64,000 nucleotides of DNA from Chitinophaga eiseniae (GCF_900167135.1 NZ_FUWZ01000002.1:372001-436000), one strand, 5' to 3'. Positions 33,080-42,860 are shown, counted from the first letter of the stretch. Numbers and translations are program-made. The notes: generated by a model not told the origin, from the letters alone.

Positions 33080-34429
33080 ATGATAAAACCCGGTATTCCC
33101 AACGGAACCCGCGACTTTGGCCCTGTTGTAGTCAGAAAACGCAACTATATTTTCCGGACCATCCGCGAAACATTCGAAGTATTCGGCTTCCAGCCGCTCG
33201 AAACACCCGCTATGGAGAACCTCTCCACCCTCACCGGCAAATACGGCGAGGAAGGCGATAAACTCATGTTTAAAATACTCAATAACGGAGATATATTCCC
33301 TAAAGCACAAGCAGCTACCGACACCAAATCCCTGGTAGCCGCCGTCACCGAAAAAGCCCTCCGTTATGACCTCACCATCCCCTTCGCCCGGTATGTGGTG
33401 ATGAACCAGAACGACCTGGCCCTGCCCTTCAAACGCTACCAGATGCAGCCGGTATGGCGCGCCGACAAACCCCAGCGCGGCCGCTACCGCGAATTCTACC
33501 AGTGCGATGCCGATGTGGTGGGCAGCAACTCCCTCCTCAACGAAGTGGAGCTACTCCTCATCTACGATACGGTACTCACCAAACTGGGACTGCAAGGCTA
33601 TGAACTGCGCATCAACAACCGCAAGATCCTCAGCGGCCTCGCGGAAGTAATCGGTAAACCCGAACTGCTCACCGACATCACCATCTCCATCGATAAACTG
33701 GATAAAATCGGAGCGGAAGGCGTACGCAAAGAACTGGCCGCCAGAGGCCTCACCGACGCGGACATCGCCACCATCGAAACTTTCCTGGCCATCAGCGGCA
33801 CCAGCGAGGAAAAACTGGCGCAACTCAAAACCCTGCTCCAGTCCTCCCCCACCGCCCTCAAAGGCATCGAGGAACTGTCCTACGTACTCAACTCCGGCTT
33901 CGGCTCCTTTAATACCACACCGGAAATAGACGTTACCCTGGCCCGCGGCCTCAACTACTACACCGGTATGATCGTGGAAGTAAAGGCCCCGCCCACCGTA
34001 AAAATGGGCAGCATCGGCGGCGGCGGACGTTACGACGACCTCACCGGCCTCTTTGGCCTGAAAGGCATCTCCGGCGTAGGCATCTCCTTCGGCGTAGACC
34101 GCATCTATGATGTACTGGAAGAACTGCAGCTCTTCCCGCAGGAAGCACAACAGTCCACCAAAGTACTGTTCCTGAACCTCGGCGATGAAAGCGCCCGCAC
34201 CTGCTTCAGCTACATGATGCAGCTCCGCGCCAAAGGCATCGCAGCGGAACTGTTCCACGAAAACGCCAAGATGGACAAACAGCTTAAATACGCCAACAAA
34301 AGAGGCATCCCCTACGTAGTGATCCCCGGCGAAGCGGAACTGCAGGAAGGCCTGGTAAGCGTAAAAAACTTCAGCACGGGCCAGCAGGAGAAAATCAAAC
34401 TGGACGCATTAGCCAGCTATAACTTCTGA
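33080..34429 (+). CDS. hisS: Histidine-tRNA ligase
   Basis: A 449-residue class II aminoacyl-tRNA synthetase that charges tRNA-His. Motif 1 region is PGIPNGTRDFGP, motif 2 is QPVWRADKPQRGRYREFYQCD, the HisA motif is ARGLNYYTG, and motif 3 is GVGISFGVDRIYDVL. The C-terminal anticodon-binding domain (about 355-449) is present. The sequence is GC-rich with strong codon bias, as for a highly expressed gene. Transcription ends at a bidirectional terminator. Confidence 0.97.
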   Translation: MIKPGIPNGTRDFGPVVVRKRNYIFRTIRETFEVFGFQPLETPAMENLSTLTGKYGEEGDKLMFKILNNGDIFPKAQAATDTKSLVAAVTEKALRYDLTIPFARYVVMNQNDLALPFKRYQMQPVWRADKPQRGRYREFYQCDADVVGSNSLLNEVELLLIYDTVLTKLGLQGYELRINNRKILSGLAEVIGKPELLTDITISIDKLDKIGAEGVRKELAARGLTDADIATIETFLAISGTSEEKLAQLKTLLQSSPTALKGIEELSYVLNSGFGSFNTTPEIDVTLARGLNYYTGMIVEVKAPPTVKMGSIGGGGRYDDLTGLFGLKGISGVGISFGVDRIYDVLEELQLFPQEAQQSTKVLFLNLGDESARTCFSYMMQLRAKGIAAELFHENAKMDKQLKYANKRGIPYVVIPGEAELQEGLVSVKNFSTGQQEKIKLDALASYNF

Positions 34430-34449
34430 TAACCGGCATCTACCGGCAT

Positions 34450-34484
34450 AAAAAAAGCGGAGATCAATGATCTCCGCTTTTTTA
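34450..34484. terminator. Bidirectional terminator between hisS and dsbD
   Basis: GCGGAGAT (34457-34464) pairs with ATCTCCGC (34470-34477), flanked by an A run on the left and T6 on the right. It serves both convergent genes. Confidence 0.93.
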
Positions 34485-34501
34485 TTTATCAGCAGGTTCG
34501 C

Positions 34502-36526
34502 TTATTGCTGTCTTTTGGCAAATTCCGCTTTTGCTTTTTCCAGGTACTCGATAAAGGCATTGGCATCTTCTTTCGGATCATATCCGTAGCCTTTGTTCAC
34601 CAGGGCATTACCTTCCAGATCTACCGGAATATAGTACGGCTGGGAATTACGCTTGAAGTGGGTAGCCTCGAGGTCCAGGTTTTTCTGACCAATGTTTTTG
34701 ATCCTGGTGCCATCGAATTTAGAGACATATTGCTCCGCTTCCGGCAGGGAAGTCTTTTCGTCAGTGTACAAAGACGCTACGATAAAATCATTGCGCAGGA
34801 CCTTCATCACCGCCGGGTTGGACAACACTGATTTCTCGAATTTACGGCAGTTCACACAAGTGTGACCGGTAAAGTCGAGCATCAGCGGCTTGTTGGCCGC
34901 TTTGGCCGCTGCCAGGGCTTCTTCATAATCGAAGAACACGTTTTCCACACCCGGAATTTCAGAGTGCAGGATGTCTACCAGCTTTTTCGGTTTGATGGTA
35001 TTGGCATGACCGCCGGTGTTACCACCGCCGCCACCGCTTTCCAGCGATACCTGTATGTCTGTCAGCGATTTGCTCAGGTTGAAATCCTGCGAGCCTTCAT
35101 GCGGCAGGAAGCCACTGATGCCTTTGAGCGGAGCGCCCCACATACCCGGGACCATATAAATCACGAAGGTAAAGGTGGCAATCGCAAAGCAGAGGCGGGT
35201 CACCGACAGGAACGGTACGTCGCTGTCGTGGCTGAACTTCAGCTTACCGATCAGGTAGAGCGTCAGCAGCGCGAAGATCGCGATCCACAGGGCGAGGAAT
35301 ATTTCACGGTCCAGCAGGTTCCAGTGATAAGCCATGTCCACATTGGACAGGAACTTGAGGGCCAGCGCCAGTTCCACGAAGCCAAGGGTCACTTTCACCG
35401 CGTTGAGCCATCCGCCGGATTTGCCGATCTTATTCAGCAGGCTGGGGAATAACGCAAAGAGGGAGAAAGGAATGGCCAGTGCCAGCGAGAAGCCGAACAT
35501 ACCCACCAGCGGGCCGGAGTTGCCGCCTTTCGCCGCCAGTACCAACAGGTTGCCCAGGATAGGACCGGTACAGGAGAAAGATACGATAGCCAGCGTAAGG
35601 GCCATGAAGAAAATGCCCAGGAAGCTGCCCATGCCTGCCCTTGAGTCAGACACGTTGGCCCAGGAGCTGGGCAGAGATATCTCAAACGCGCCGAGGAACG
35701 AAAAGGCAAACAACAGGAAGATCACAAAGAAAATCATGTTGGCGATGCCATTGCTCGCAAGCGAGTTGAGTGCACTGGCGCCAAATATCTTGGTGATCAG
35801 GAAGCCCAGCAGGGTATAAATCACGATAATGGACAAGGAATAGAGGAAGGCGTTTTTAATGCCCTGCGCCCTTGTTCCGCTGCGTTTGGTGAAGAAGCTC
35901 ACGGTGATGGGGATCATGGAGAACACGCAGGGCGTGATCAGCGCAATGAAACCGCCACCAAAGCTGGCGAGGAAGATCCACATCAGCGACTTATTGGATG
36001 CATCGTCTTCCGCTACGTCGTTGGGGGAAGTGGTACCATCAGCAGCAGGTGCTACCGCGTTGCCGGCAGCAGGCGCCACTTCCAGGTCAAAAGCAGCCTC
36101 TTCCGGAAGAACTTCTTCTCCCTTCAGCACCATGTAGGTGATGTTACCTTTGATTTTACCGTTAGCGGGCGCGCCTTTCAATTCGGCCGTCAGCGTTACT
36201 TCGTTTTCAAAGTATTTGATCTCGAGGTTGTCGAACAGCGGCTCTTTGCGCTGTTGGAGCTGACCTTTTTCAGTAATGTTGCCCAGCGTGAGTTTGGTGC
36301 TGCTGTCGGGAACAATGCGGGTATTCGGGTCGTCGTTGCCCATGGTAGTGGAAAACAACAGCGCTCCTTTCTCTATCGTTGCCCTGGCATGGAGTACGTA
36401 TTCCTGATCGTTTTTCTTTTCGGCGGAGAACTCCCATTTAACAGGCTTAGGGCTCTGGTCTTGTGCGTCGGCACGGAAGGCGAACAGCAGGAAGACCGGT
36501 ATCAGCAATGAAAGCAAATGCTTCAT
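34502..36526 (-). CDS. dsbD: DsbD-type thiol:disulphide interchange protein
   Basis: A 674-residue inner-membrane reductant conduit. Signal peptide 1-21; DsbD N-terminal-like domain about 25-152; linker rich in Ala/Pro/Asp; eight-span CcdA-like domain about 180-470 with the two redox cysteines C200 (LITPCVFSM) and C319 (VSFSCTGP); thioredoxin-like C-domain from about 525 with C557-x-x-C560 (GHTCVNCRKFE). The N-domain lacks both redox cysteines: the positions of C131 and C136 in the neighbouring stand-alone paralogue are L134 and V139 here. Electrons probably leave through that partner or others. A Gly-rich linker (ESGGGGGNTGG) precedes the C-domain. Confidence 0.93.
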   Translation of the reverse strand: MKHLLSLLIPVFLLFAFRADAQDQSPKPVKWEFSAEKKNDQEYVLHARATIEKGALLFSTTMGNDDPNTRIVPDSSTKLTLGNITEKGQLQQRKEPLFDNLEIKYFENEVTLTAELKGAPANGKIKGNITYMVLKGEEVLPEEAAFDLEVAPAAGNAVAPAADGTTSPNDVAEDDASNKSLMWIFLASFGGGFIALITPCVFSMIPITVSFFTKRSGTRAQGIKNAFLYSLSIIVIYTLLGFLITKIFGASALNSLASNGIANMIFFVIFLLFAFSFLGAFEISLPSSWANVSDSRAGMGSFLGIFFMALTLAIVSFSCTGPILGNLLVLAAKGGNSGPLVGMFGFSLALAIPFSLFALFPSLLNKIGKSGGWLNAVKVTLGFVELALALKFLSNVDMAYHWNLLDREIFLALWIAIFALLTLYLIGKLKFSHDSDVPFLSVTRLCFAIATFTFVIYMVPGMWGAPLKGISGFLPHEGSQDFNLSKSLTDIQVSLESGGGGGNTGGHANTIKPKKLVDILHSEIPGVENVFFDYEEALAAAKAANKPLMLDFTGHTCVNCRKFEKSVLSNPAVMKVLRNDFIVASLYTDEKTSLPEAEQYVSKFDGTRIKNIGQKNLDLEATHFKRNSQPYYIPVDLEGNALVNKGYGYDPKEDANAFIEYLEKAKAEFAKRQQ

Positions 36527-36568
36527 ATAGTCAATAGGCTTTAAAGAATATACAGTAGGTTAAACGAC

Positions 36569-36594
36569 AACGAGTCCCCCTGGAGGAACTCGTT
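36569..36594. other. Hairpin between the stand-alone DsbD domain gene and dsbD
   Basis: AACGAGTCC pairs with GGAACTCGTT through one bulged A. No T tract follows in either direction, so it is better read as an mRNA structure than a terminator. Confidence 0.45.
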
Positions 36595-36629
36595 CATCGT
36601 ATAGACATATTTTTGGTGATGGTGCGCAA

Positions 36630-37085
36630 TTATTTTCCTCCCACGCTTACCGCAAATTCCACTTCTTTCGGAGGCAGGCACTGGTGGTCGTCGCATACCA
36701 TGAACTCTACAGAACCTTTTACTTTGGTAGCTGCTTTACCTTTCACGGTGACAGTCTGTACGAAGTTGACGGTGTTTTCGTAGTATTTCAGTTCAGAGTT
36801 AAAGTTTTTATCGAAAGACTTGTGCAGTTTACCGTTTTCTTTCACTTTACCGTCGGCGGCTACCAGCGGGTTTTTAGCGAATTTGAAGCTGGTAGGTACC
36901 GGGCCTTCGCCTGCTTCCTGTGCGTACAGGTGCCAGCCGCTTTCGATGGTGGCCGTAGCGTGCACTTCGTAAGTCGTGGCATTTACCTTTTTGGAGGTAA
37001 AGCTCCATTTAACCGGATTCTCAATCTGTGCGCTTGCCAGGATGGGCAGGGCGAACAGGGCCAGTGCTGTGAGTAATTTTTTCAT
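36630..37085 (-). CDS. Stand-alone DsbD N-terminal domain protein
   Basis: A 151-residue periplasmic protein with a signal peptide (KKLLTALALFALPILASA) and a single DsbD-alpha-like immunoglobulin fold. It retains the redox pair as C131-DDHQ-C136 followed by LPPKEVEF, matching the position of the E. coli DsbD N-domain cysteines. It is paralogous to the N-domain of the dsbD product encoded 103 bp downstream (shared PVKWxF start, ATATIE, KYxENxV). It probably receives electrons from that protein and passes them to periplasmic substrates. Confidence 0.88.
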   Translation of the reverse strand: MKKLLTALALFALPILASAQIENPVKWSFTSKKVNATTYEVHATATIESGWHLYAQEAGEGPVPTSFKFAKNPLVAADGKVKENGKLHKSFDKNFNSELKYYENTVNFVQTVTVKGKAATKVKGSVEFMVCDDHQCLPPKEVEFAVSVGGK

Positions 37086-37120
37086 GCTTTTTCTTTTTAA
37101 TTGGTTGGTTGGTTGATTGA

Positions 37121-37813
37121 TTAATTGTTGTTGATCAGGCTTTGGAATATGAGCTGCCCGTCGGTGTTCCCCAGCGCTGTGCTGGTAGCTCTTTCCGGGT
37201 GAGGCATCATCCCAAAGACATTTCTTTCTTTATTGCAGATGCCAGCGATGTTACGGATGGCACCGTTATAATTAGCTGAGTCAATAATGTTGCCAAACTC
37301 ATCGCAGTAACGGAAGAGGATCTGTTTGTTTTTCTCCAGCTCGTCCAGGGTAGCGTCGTCCGCATAGTAACGGCCTTCACCATGGGCGATCGGGATCATC
37401 AGCGGGCGGCCGGTCACGTCTTTTGTGATGGAAGCCACGTTGTTTTCACTTTTCAGGAAAATGTTTTTGCAGATGAACTGCTGGTTCTGGTTACGCAGCA
37501 ACACGCCTGGCAGCAGTCCTGCTTCGCACAGCACCTGGAAACCGTTACATACACCGATCACACGACCACCTTTGTTGGCAAATTCGATCACGCTCTGCAT
37601 CATAGGGCTGAACCTGGCGATGGCGCCGCAACGCAGGTAGTCACCATAGGAAAAACCACCCGGTAATACAATACAATCTGTTGTGCTGAATGCGCTCAGG
37701 TCTTTATCCTTGTGCCACAGCTCTATTACTTCCTGCCCAAGGTCATTGCGCAGGGAATCAATCATGTCATGATCACAGTTAGAGCCCGGAAAGGTGACAA
37801 CGCCAAATTTCAT
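37121..37813 (-). CDS. purQ: Phosphoribosylformylglycinamidine synthase, glutaminase subunit
   Basis: A 230-residue class I glutamine amidotransferase of purine synthesis that supplies ammonia to PurL. The start is ATG at 37813 (MKFGVVTFPGSNCD), the canonical N-terminus; the 18-residue upstream extension is rejected. The nucleophile is C89 in GVCNGFQVL, and the His/Glu pair lies in MMPHPERA. The split PurQ form implies a separate PurL and PurS, not in the window. purA elsewhere in the window belongs to the same pathway. Confidence 0.95.
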   Translation of the reverse strand: MKFGVVTFPGSNCDHDMIDSLRNDLGQEVIELWHKDKDLSAFSTTDCIVLPGGFSYGDYLRCGAIARFSPMMQSVIEFANKGGRVIGVCNGFQVLCEAGLLPGVLLRNQNQQFICKNIFLKSENNVASITKDVTGRPLMIPIAHGEGRYYADDATLDELEKNKQILFRYCDEFGNIIDSANYNGAIRNIAGICNKERNVFGMMPHPERATSTALGNTDGQLIFQSLINNN

Positions 37814-38000
37814 CTGAAAATGTTTTGTGTTTATATGTAAATAATATTTTATAAATAGATTTTCCAACCATTCACATGATATTAAACCATTATATCAAGG
37901 GGAGCAGGAAAGGACAAAATTACTTCTACATTCGCAATTTTCCATTGCCGCTCATCCTGATTTAACAAAATACTGGCGGTCAATTACTTAAAAAAGCGGT

Positions 38001-38978
38001 TTAGCTGAAATACTGCATAACGATCATATACCCCAGCACAATGAAGTGAATAACGTTGGCGAAGGTTTCGTTGGTGACAGACCAGAACACGTTGCCGGCA
38101 AACATGGCCACCGGCAGCACGGCCAGCACCCAGTACGCGGGAGAAAAATGTACATTGAAGAAAGGCACCAGCATGGCGACCAATACGTATACAATCAGCA
38201 CCGCCCATATTTTACGGCCCTGGATCAGCATTTTCATCAGCGGACGCTGCAACAGCAGCCAGCCCAGCACAAAGAACAACAGGCAGGCGATCATAGCGCC
38301 CCATACTTTATAATCAGTGATCAGCGGCAGCGACAATCCTATATTGGGGATCTGCCGCAGCAGCGTCATCTGGTTGGTCAGAAACAGGTAAGTGCCCATC
38401 AGGTAGATAGGGCAGATGAGTCCGAGAATGGCAATGATCCATTCCGCCAGCCGGAACGCCCGCATAATCAGCATGCTCACCAACAGCAACAGGCAGAAAA
38501 TAATGGACGGGAAATAAATCAGTCCGCACATCCCCAAGGCAAAGCCGATATTAAACACCACATCGCGGGCGGAAGTCCGTGTGTACAGCTCCGTTATACT
38601 GGAAAATACCCACAGCATGATCATATTCACCAGCAGGGCGGGAGAAAAAACGTTCCAGCTCTGTAAGAGGGAGGTGAACAGCAGGTAGCACATGGCCGGT
38701 AAGTACGTAGGCTTCGGAAACAGCCGGTGATGGTTGATGATTTTGGTCAGCAGCAATGACTGCAACAGCATCAGCATAACCGCCAGTGCGGTAAATACGA
38801 AAGGACTGCCGCCGGTCAGCACCTGCAGCCATTTGACCAGCAGGCTATACAAAAGGCCTTCAGACCCGTCCGCCATATATGCGGAAGGATGTATCAGATA
38901 GTAAAACTTAACCAGTAATGTGTATATCAGCAACAGCAATACCGTAAGCGGATTGCCTGAACGGAAAAATCGTATCAC
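38001..38978 (-). CDS. Polytopic membrane protein, DUF6427-like
   Basis: A 325-residue inner-membrane protein with about nine or ten hydrophobic segments and few charged residues. The start is a GTG at 38978 (MIRFFRSGNPLTVLLLL). The N-terminal FFRSGNPLT and the overall layout resemble a Bacteroidota family of unknown function I know as DUF6427; this assignment is from memory. It is 15 bp downstream of a secreted protein gene on the same strand. Function unknown. Confidence 0.75.
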   Translation of the reverse strand: MIRFFRSGNPLTVLLLLIYTLLVKFYYLIHPSAYMADGSEGLLYSLLVKWLQVLTGGSPFVFTALAVMLMLLQSLLLTKIINHHRLFPKPTYLPAMCYLLFTSLLQSWNVFSPALLVNMIMLWVFSSITELYTRTSARDVVFNIGFALGMCGLIYFPSIIFCLLLLVSMLIMRAFRLAEWIIAILGLICPIYLMGTYLFLTNQMTLLRQIPNIGLSLPLITDYKVWGAMIACLLFFVLGWLLLQRPLMKMLIQGRKIWAVLIVYVLVAMLVPFFNVHFSPAYWVLAVLPVAMFAGNVFWSVTNETFANVIHFIVLGYMIVMQYFS

Positions 38979-38993
38979 AGTGCAAAGGTGTGA

Positions 38994-40520
38994 TTAAAAG
39001 TCAATTTTAGCAAAGCAAATATAGTTTCTATATACACACGGCACCAACACTGTCCGGGCGCTGATCTGTTTTCCGTACCGGGGCATCCAGGTAAAACCCT
39101 TGTCCAGGTTGCGTAGGGTAGGCATGCGGGTTACTTTTCCGCCAGGCGCCAGGCTGGCGTCTGTCAGCAGGTAATTACGCCTGTCCAGCTCATTATACAG
39201 GAAACGCAGTTCACTGCCGATGTTTACCATCAGGTAAGACAGGTACAGGTCTGCATTGTCGTCGTACTGGCTTTTGCGGACAAAGTTGTTCCACTGCATG
39301 TTGCCTTCTTCATCGAAAGACAGGACCGCCACGTTATCGTAGTGATAGCGTACGCCCTGGGAGTTGTTCCAGTACCAGGGGTTATAATACAGCGGGGAAT
39401 AAGGAGAATAGTAGTAAGGGGAATAATACATCCCGCCGTAGGGAGCGCCGTACATATAGTTCCAGCGGTTCCATGGCTGATAGCGGGAAGAAGTATAAAA
39501 TGATTCCGCGGTCAGCAGGAAGCCGCCATTGGCGGTATTGATGACCTTACGGATGAAATAGTCATTAAAGGCGCTCGCGGTATTGGATTCGCCGCGGGCA
39601 TTCATCTTCAGCTCATTGGAAAACACGACAGATTTTTCATAAAGCGGTTTATTGTTCTGATAGTCGAATTTATACAGGTACATGCCTTCCACATTGCCCC
39701 GCTTCTGCTTATAATAGAAGGCAGTGATCAGGGCGGTATGCCGGCTGTTGTCCAGTTTCATTTTTACTTCATCGAGCAGCTGGCCTTTAAACGACAGGGG
39801 AGCCATCTCAAAGCTGTCTACCAGCGCGCGTTTCATCACCATATTACCACTCACCACATAATCGCGGTTAGAGGTACGTTCGAGCTTATTGAACACCAGG
39901 TCGCCGTCATTGGTGAGGTTAAAGTTGCTGAGAAACTGCTTCCTGCCGGCCATGGGCAGCGACAGGCGGCTGTTGTTGACCAGCGTCATGGCGCTGTCGT
40001 ACAGGAAAGTATAGAACACGTTATTGTCTTCCTTGTCCTGGTTGATTTTATACACGAGGATGCGGCGCTTGTCTTCAGACACCTCCACAGAATATACTTT
40101 GTTTTCCTTGGAGTACATGCCGATGCGGGTAGAGTCGATCAGTACGGGGGCGTCGCTGAAGCGTGCTTCGGGCGACATGGTGGCGCAGAAGCTGAATACG
40201 GCATCTTTACGCTGGAACTGGTAGATCATCAGCACCTTATCGGGGTAGGCCACAAAGTCCATGCTGATGACTTTCCTGGGAAGAAAGTCCAGTTTCACCC
40301 GGTCCTTCAGTTGCATATCAGCATCATAAACAGACACGGAGTAGTCGCCCCGGTCGGTTTTATAGACGAGTATATTGCCACCCACCTTACCGATGATTTC
40401 AAATTCGGTACTTTTGTAATCATCTTTTTCTGGTTCGGAATAGGAGATTTTCTGCGCTACTGCTGCGCTGCCGGCGAAGAGCAGCATCAGTAACAGTTGA
40501 ATGCGGTATAGCGTATGCAT
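38994..40520 (-). CDS. Secreted protein of unknown function with Tyr/Pro-rich insert
   Basis: A 508-residue exported protein. The ATG at 40520 is preferred to a TTG at 40538 since the signal peptide (IQLLLMLLFAGSAAVAQ) follows directly. The mature chain is rich in short beta-type stretches, like a propeller (LVYKTDRGDYSVSVYDAD, RRILVYKINQDKEDN). A conspicuous insert near residues 360-395 is packed with Tyr, Pro, Gly and Asn (PYGGMYYSPYYYSPYSPL). I do not recognise a family. It precedes the DUF6427-like gene and may share its transcript. Confidence 0.8.
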   Translation of the reverse strand: MHTLYRIQLLLMLLFAGSAAVAQKISYSEPEKDDYKSTEFEIIGKVGGNILVYKTDRGDYSVSVYDADMQLKDRVKLDFLPRKVISMDFVAYPDKVLMIYQFQRKDAVFSFCATMSPEARFSDAPVLIDSTRIGMYSKENKVYSVEVSEDKRRILVYKINQDKEDNNVFYTFLYDSAMTLVNNSRLSLPMAGRKQFLSNFNLTNDGDLVFNKLERTSNRDYVVSGNMVMKRALVDSFEMAPLSFKGQLLDEVKMKLDNSRHTALITAFYYKQKRGNVEGMYLYKFDYQNNKPLYEKSVVFSNELKMNARGESNTASAFNDYFIRKVINTANGGFLLTAESFYTSSRYQPWNRWNYMYGAPYGGMYYSPYYYSPYSPLYYNPWYWNNSQGVRYHYDNVAVLSFDEEGNMQWNNFVRKSQYDDNADLYLSYLMVNIGSELRFLYNELDRRNYLLTDASLAPGGKVTRMPTLRNLDKGFTWMPRYGKQISARTVLVPCVYRNYICFAKIDF

Positions 40521-40718
40521 ACTCTGATGTAGTTTCAAATAATGCTGATGATGAAAATGGTAGATGACGTGAACAGCCGCGTCATTTCCAAACTTACATT
40601 AAAAATCAGAAATTAATACAGCAATTTACACGATGTAAACCGCGTCTTTACTTAAATACCAAAAGGCGGGATTTATTGTGTATTTTTAATAAAATATTTT
40701 TAAAGCAAGATATACCTG

Positions 40719-41630
40719 ATGGAGACCGTTATGATAACCGGTGGTACGGGACTGGTGGGAACGGCACTAACCCGGCTGCTGCTGGAGCGCGGCTATAAAG
40801 TGATCATCCTTACCAGACATCCGGAGAAGGGCACCAATACAGCGGTCCGCTATGCCGCCTGGGACGTGGACAATCAAACGCTGGATGTAAACGCCCTGCA
40901 GGAGGCCGATTATATTGTCCATCTGGCAGGCGCCAACGTTGGAGAAAAACGGTGGACAGCAGGCCGGAAACAGGAGATCCTCGAGAGCCGCACCAAAAGC
41001 AGTGAACTGATTGTGAAATCCCTGCAAACCCATCCCAATAAAATCAGAAAAGTAATCAGCGCTTCTGCAACCGGTTATTACGGGGAAACGAAAGATCACG
41101 CTTTCACCGAAACAGACCCGGCTGCCACCGACTTCCTGGGCAGCACCACCCTCGCCTGGGAGCAGAGCATCGCGCCGGTAAAGACACTAGACAAGAAGCT
41201 GGTGATTTTCCGTACCGGGATAGCACTGAGCCGGGAAGGCGGCGCCCTCAAAGAATTCTACAAGCCCCTGAAGTTTGGTTTTGCCACAGTGCTGGGGTCC
41301 GGCGATCAGTACATCAGCTGGATTCATATACAGGACCTTGTACGGCTGTATTTCAACGCCATCGTCAACGACCAGCTGGAAGGCGTCTATAACGCCGTAG
41401 CGCCGCGACCGGTGCGGCATAAAGAGCTGATGCTCGCCATGGCCCGTGCTGCCAAAGGCAACAGTTTCATTACCAGCTACGTGCCGGCCTTCGCCCTGAA
41501 ACTGGCGCTGGGGGAAATGAGCATCGAAGTATTAAAAAGTGTGAATGCGTCGTCACAAAAGATCCAGAACACGGGGTTTCAGTTCTCCTATCCTACTATC
41601 GGGGAAGCGATGGCACAGCTATTCAAATAA
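40719..41630 (+). CDS. TIGR01777-family NAD-dependent epimerase/dehydratase-like protein
   Basis: A 303-residue extended short-chain dehydrogenase. The Rossmann loop TGGTGLVGTALTRLL is at residues 7-21; the family block VHLAGANVGEKRWT and the YfcH-type SRTKSSELIVKSL and SASATGYYGE follow, and the C-terminal DUF1731-like segment ends VNASSQKIQNTGFQFSYP. Members are widespread but their substrate is unknown; some resemble cell-division inhibitor SulA-like annotations in plants. The 3' end overlaps the convergent pabB gene by 12 bp. Confidence 0.92.
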   Translation: METVMITGGTGLVGTALTRLLLERGYKVIILTRHPEKGTNTAVRYAAWDVDNQTLDVNALQEADYIVHLAGANVGEKRWTAGRKQEILESRTKSSELIVKSLQTHPNKIRKVISASATGYYGETKDHAFTETDPAATDFLGSTTLAWEQSIAPVKTLDKKLVIFRTGIALSREGGALKEFYKPLKFGFATVLGSGDQYISWIHIQDLVRLYFNAIVNDQLEGVYNAVAPRPVRHKELMLAMARAAKGNSFITSYVPAFALKLALGEMSIEVLKSVNASSQKIQNTGFQFSYPTIGEAMAQLFK

Positions 41631-42860
41631 CCGCACCATAGCCGCAGCTTTCAGCAGGCATTCTTCCCATTCCAGTTCCGGATCGCTGTAGAAGGTGACC
41701 GCGGAGCCGGTCTGGAAGGACAGGTATTGCCGGGTGGCGTTGTAGATAATACTGCGGATCACTACATTGAAGTCAAAGTCACCTTCCGGCGTAATGTACC
41801 CTACGGCGCCGGAGTAGAGCCCACGGCGGCTTTGTTCATATTCTTCTATCAGCTGCATCACGCGGATTTTGGGCGCGCCGGTCATGGACCCCATGGGAAA
41901 CGTGTGTTTCAGAATGTCTGTCAACCGTGTGCCGGGGGCTGTTTCCGCCGCCACGGTAGAGATCATCTGATGTACCTGTGCAAAGGAATAAATACCACAC
42001 AGTTCCTTTACGTGTACGCTGCCCCGCAAGGCAGTATGTGACAGGTCGTTACGAACCAGGTCCACCACCATAATGTTTTCCGCCCGCTCTTTGGGGTTGC
42101 TGCGCAGCGCTTCCTGCAGCGCCTGGTCCCGGGCCGGGTCAGCGTCTTTTTTGCTGGTGCCTTTAATGGGTTGGGAGATGACCCTGCGGCCTGTCTTCTG
42201 AAGATATCTTTCGGGGCTGGAGCTGATCAGGTAACGGTCCTGCAAACGATAGTAGGCCGCAAACGGGGCGGGGGACAATGTATTGAGCTGCGAGAACAAC
42301 GCGGGCGGATACACGCTGGCATCTTCCATGAAATTTTCGCGGCAGAAGTTCACCTCGTAACAATCACCGCGGAGGATATGGGCCTGCAGCCCTTTTACGG
42401 CGCTGATATAACGGGCGTGATCGAGGCGTGCCTGTAAAGCGGTGAGCCGCGGGGCGGAAGGCGCAATAACGGTAACGGGCATACGAATACATTCCTGGTA
42501 CACCCGCATAGCATCTTCGTGTGAGAAATGGAGGCCACCGATACGGGCGGTATTGTTTTCCAGGAAGATAACGACCCGGGGCTGAAAGAAGTGCAGGTCC
42601 GGAAAACCGGCACCGTCGGGGTTATCGGAGCGGAGACCGGGGGCTGTTTCGTTTTTCAGGTCGTAGGCCAGATGACCGAAAAGCCAGTCGCGGTGGGTGG
42701 AATAGAACTGTTCCAGCGCGGGAAAGGCGTTACCGGCGGGCGCTATCAGCGTTTGCAGCGCATCTGCTGCCAGCAGTGTTTCAAAACGATGATAAGCAGA
42801 GGGATAGTTATTATTATCCAATAAACAACAAATGTTGAACTGGTTGGCCCAATTCAACAT
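41619..42860 (-). CDS. pabB: Aminodeoxychorismate synthase component I
   Basis: A 413-residue chorismate-utilising enzyme of folate (p-aminobenzoate) synthesis. The motif PIKGTSKKDADPARD distinguishes PabB (PIKGT) from anthranilate synthase (PIAGT); AENIMVVDLVRNDLS, GSMTGAPKIRVMQLIEEYE and RRGLYSGAVGYI complete the active site. The start ATG at 42860 lies within a perfect 18-bp inverted repeat. No pabA or pabC is adjacent. Its last 12 bp overlap the opposite-strand TIGR01777 gene. Confidence 0.94.
   Translation of the reverse strand: MLNWANQFNICCLLDNNNYPSAYHRFETLLAADALQTLIAPAGNAFPALEQFYSTHRDWLFGHLAYDLKNETAPGLRSDNPDGAGFPDLHFFQPRVVIFLENNTARIGGLHFSHEDAMRVYQECIRMPVTVIAPSAPRLTALQARLDHARYISAVKGLQAHILRGDCYEVNFCRENFMEDASVYPPALFSQLNTLSPAPFAAYYRLQDRYLISSSPERYLQKTGRRVISQPIKGTSKKDADPARDQALQEALRSNPKERAENIMVVDLVRNDLSHTALRGSVHVKELCGIYSFAQVHQMISTVAAETAPGTRLTDILKHTFPMGSMTGAPKIRVMQLIEEYEQSRRGLYSGAVGYITPEGDFDFNVVIRSIIYNATRQYLSFQTGSAVTFYSDPELEWEECLLKAAAMVRLFE

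Noticed and set aside
37100..37125. TTGG/TTGA short tandem repeat before the stand-alone DsbD domain gene
   Set aside because: A brief low-complexity stretch of the leader with no matching structure elsewhere in the window.
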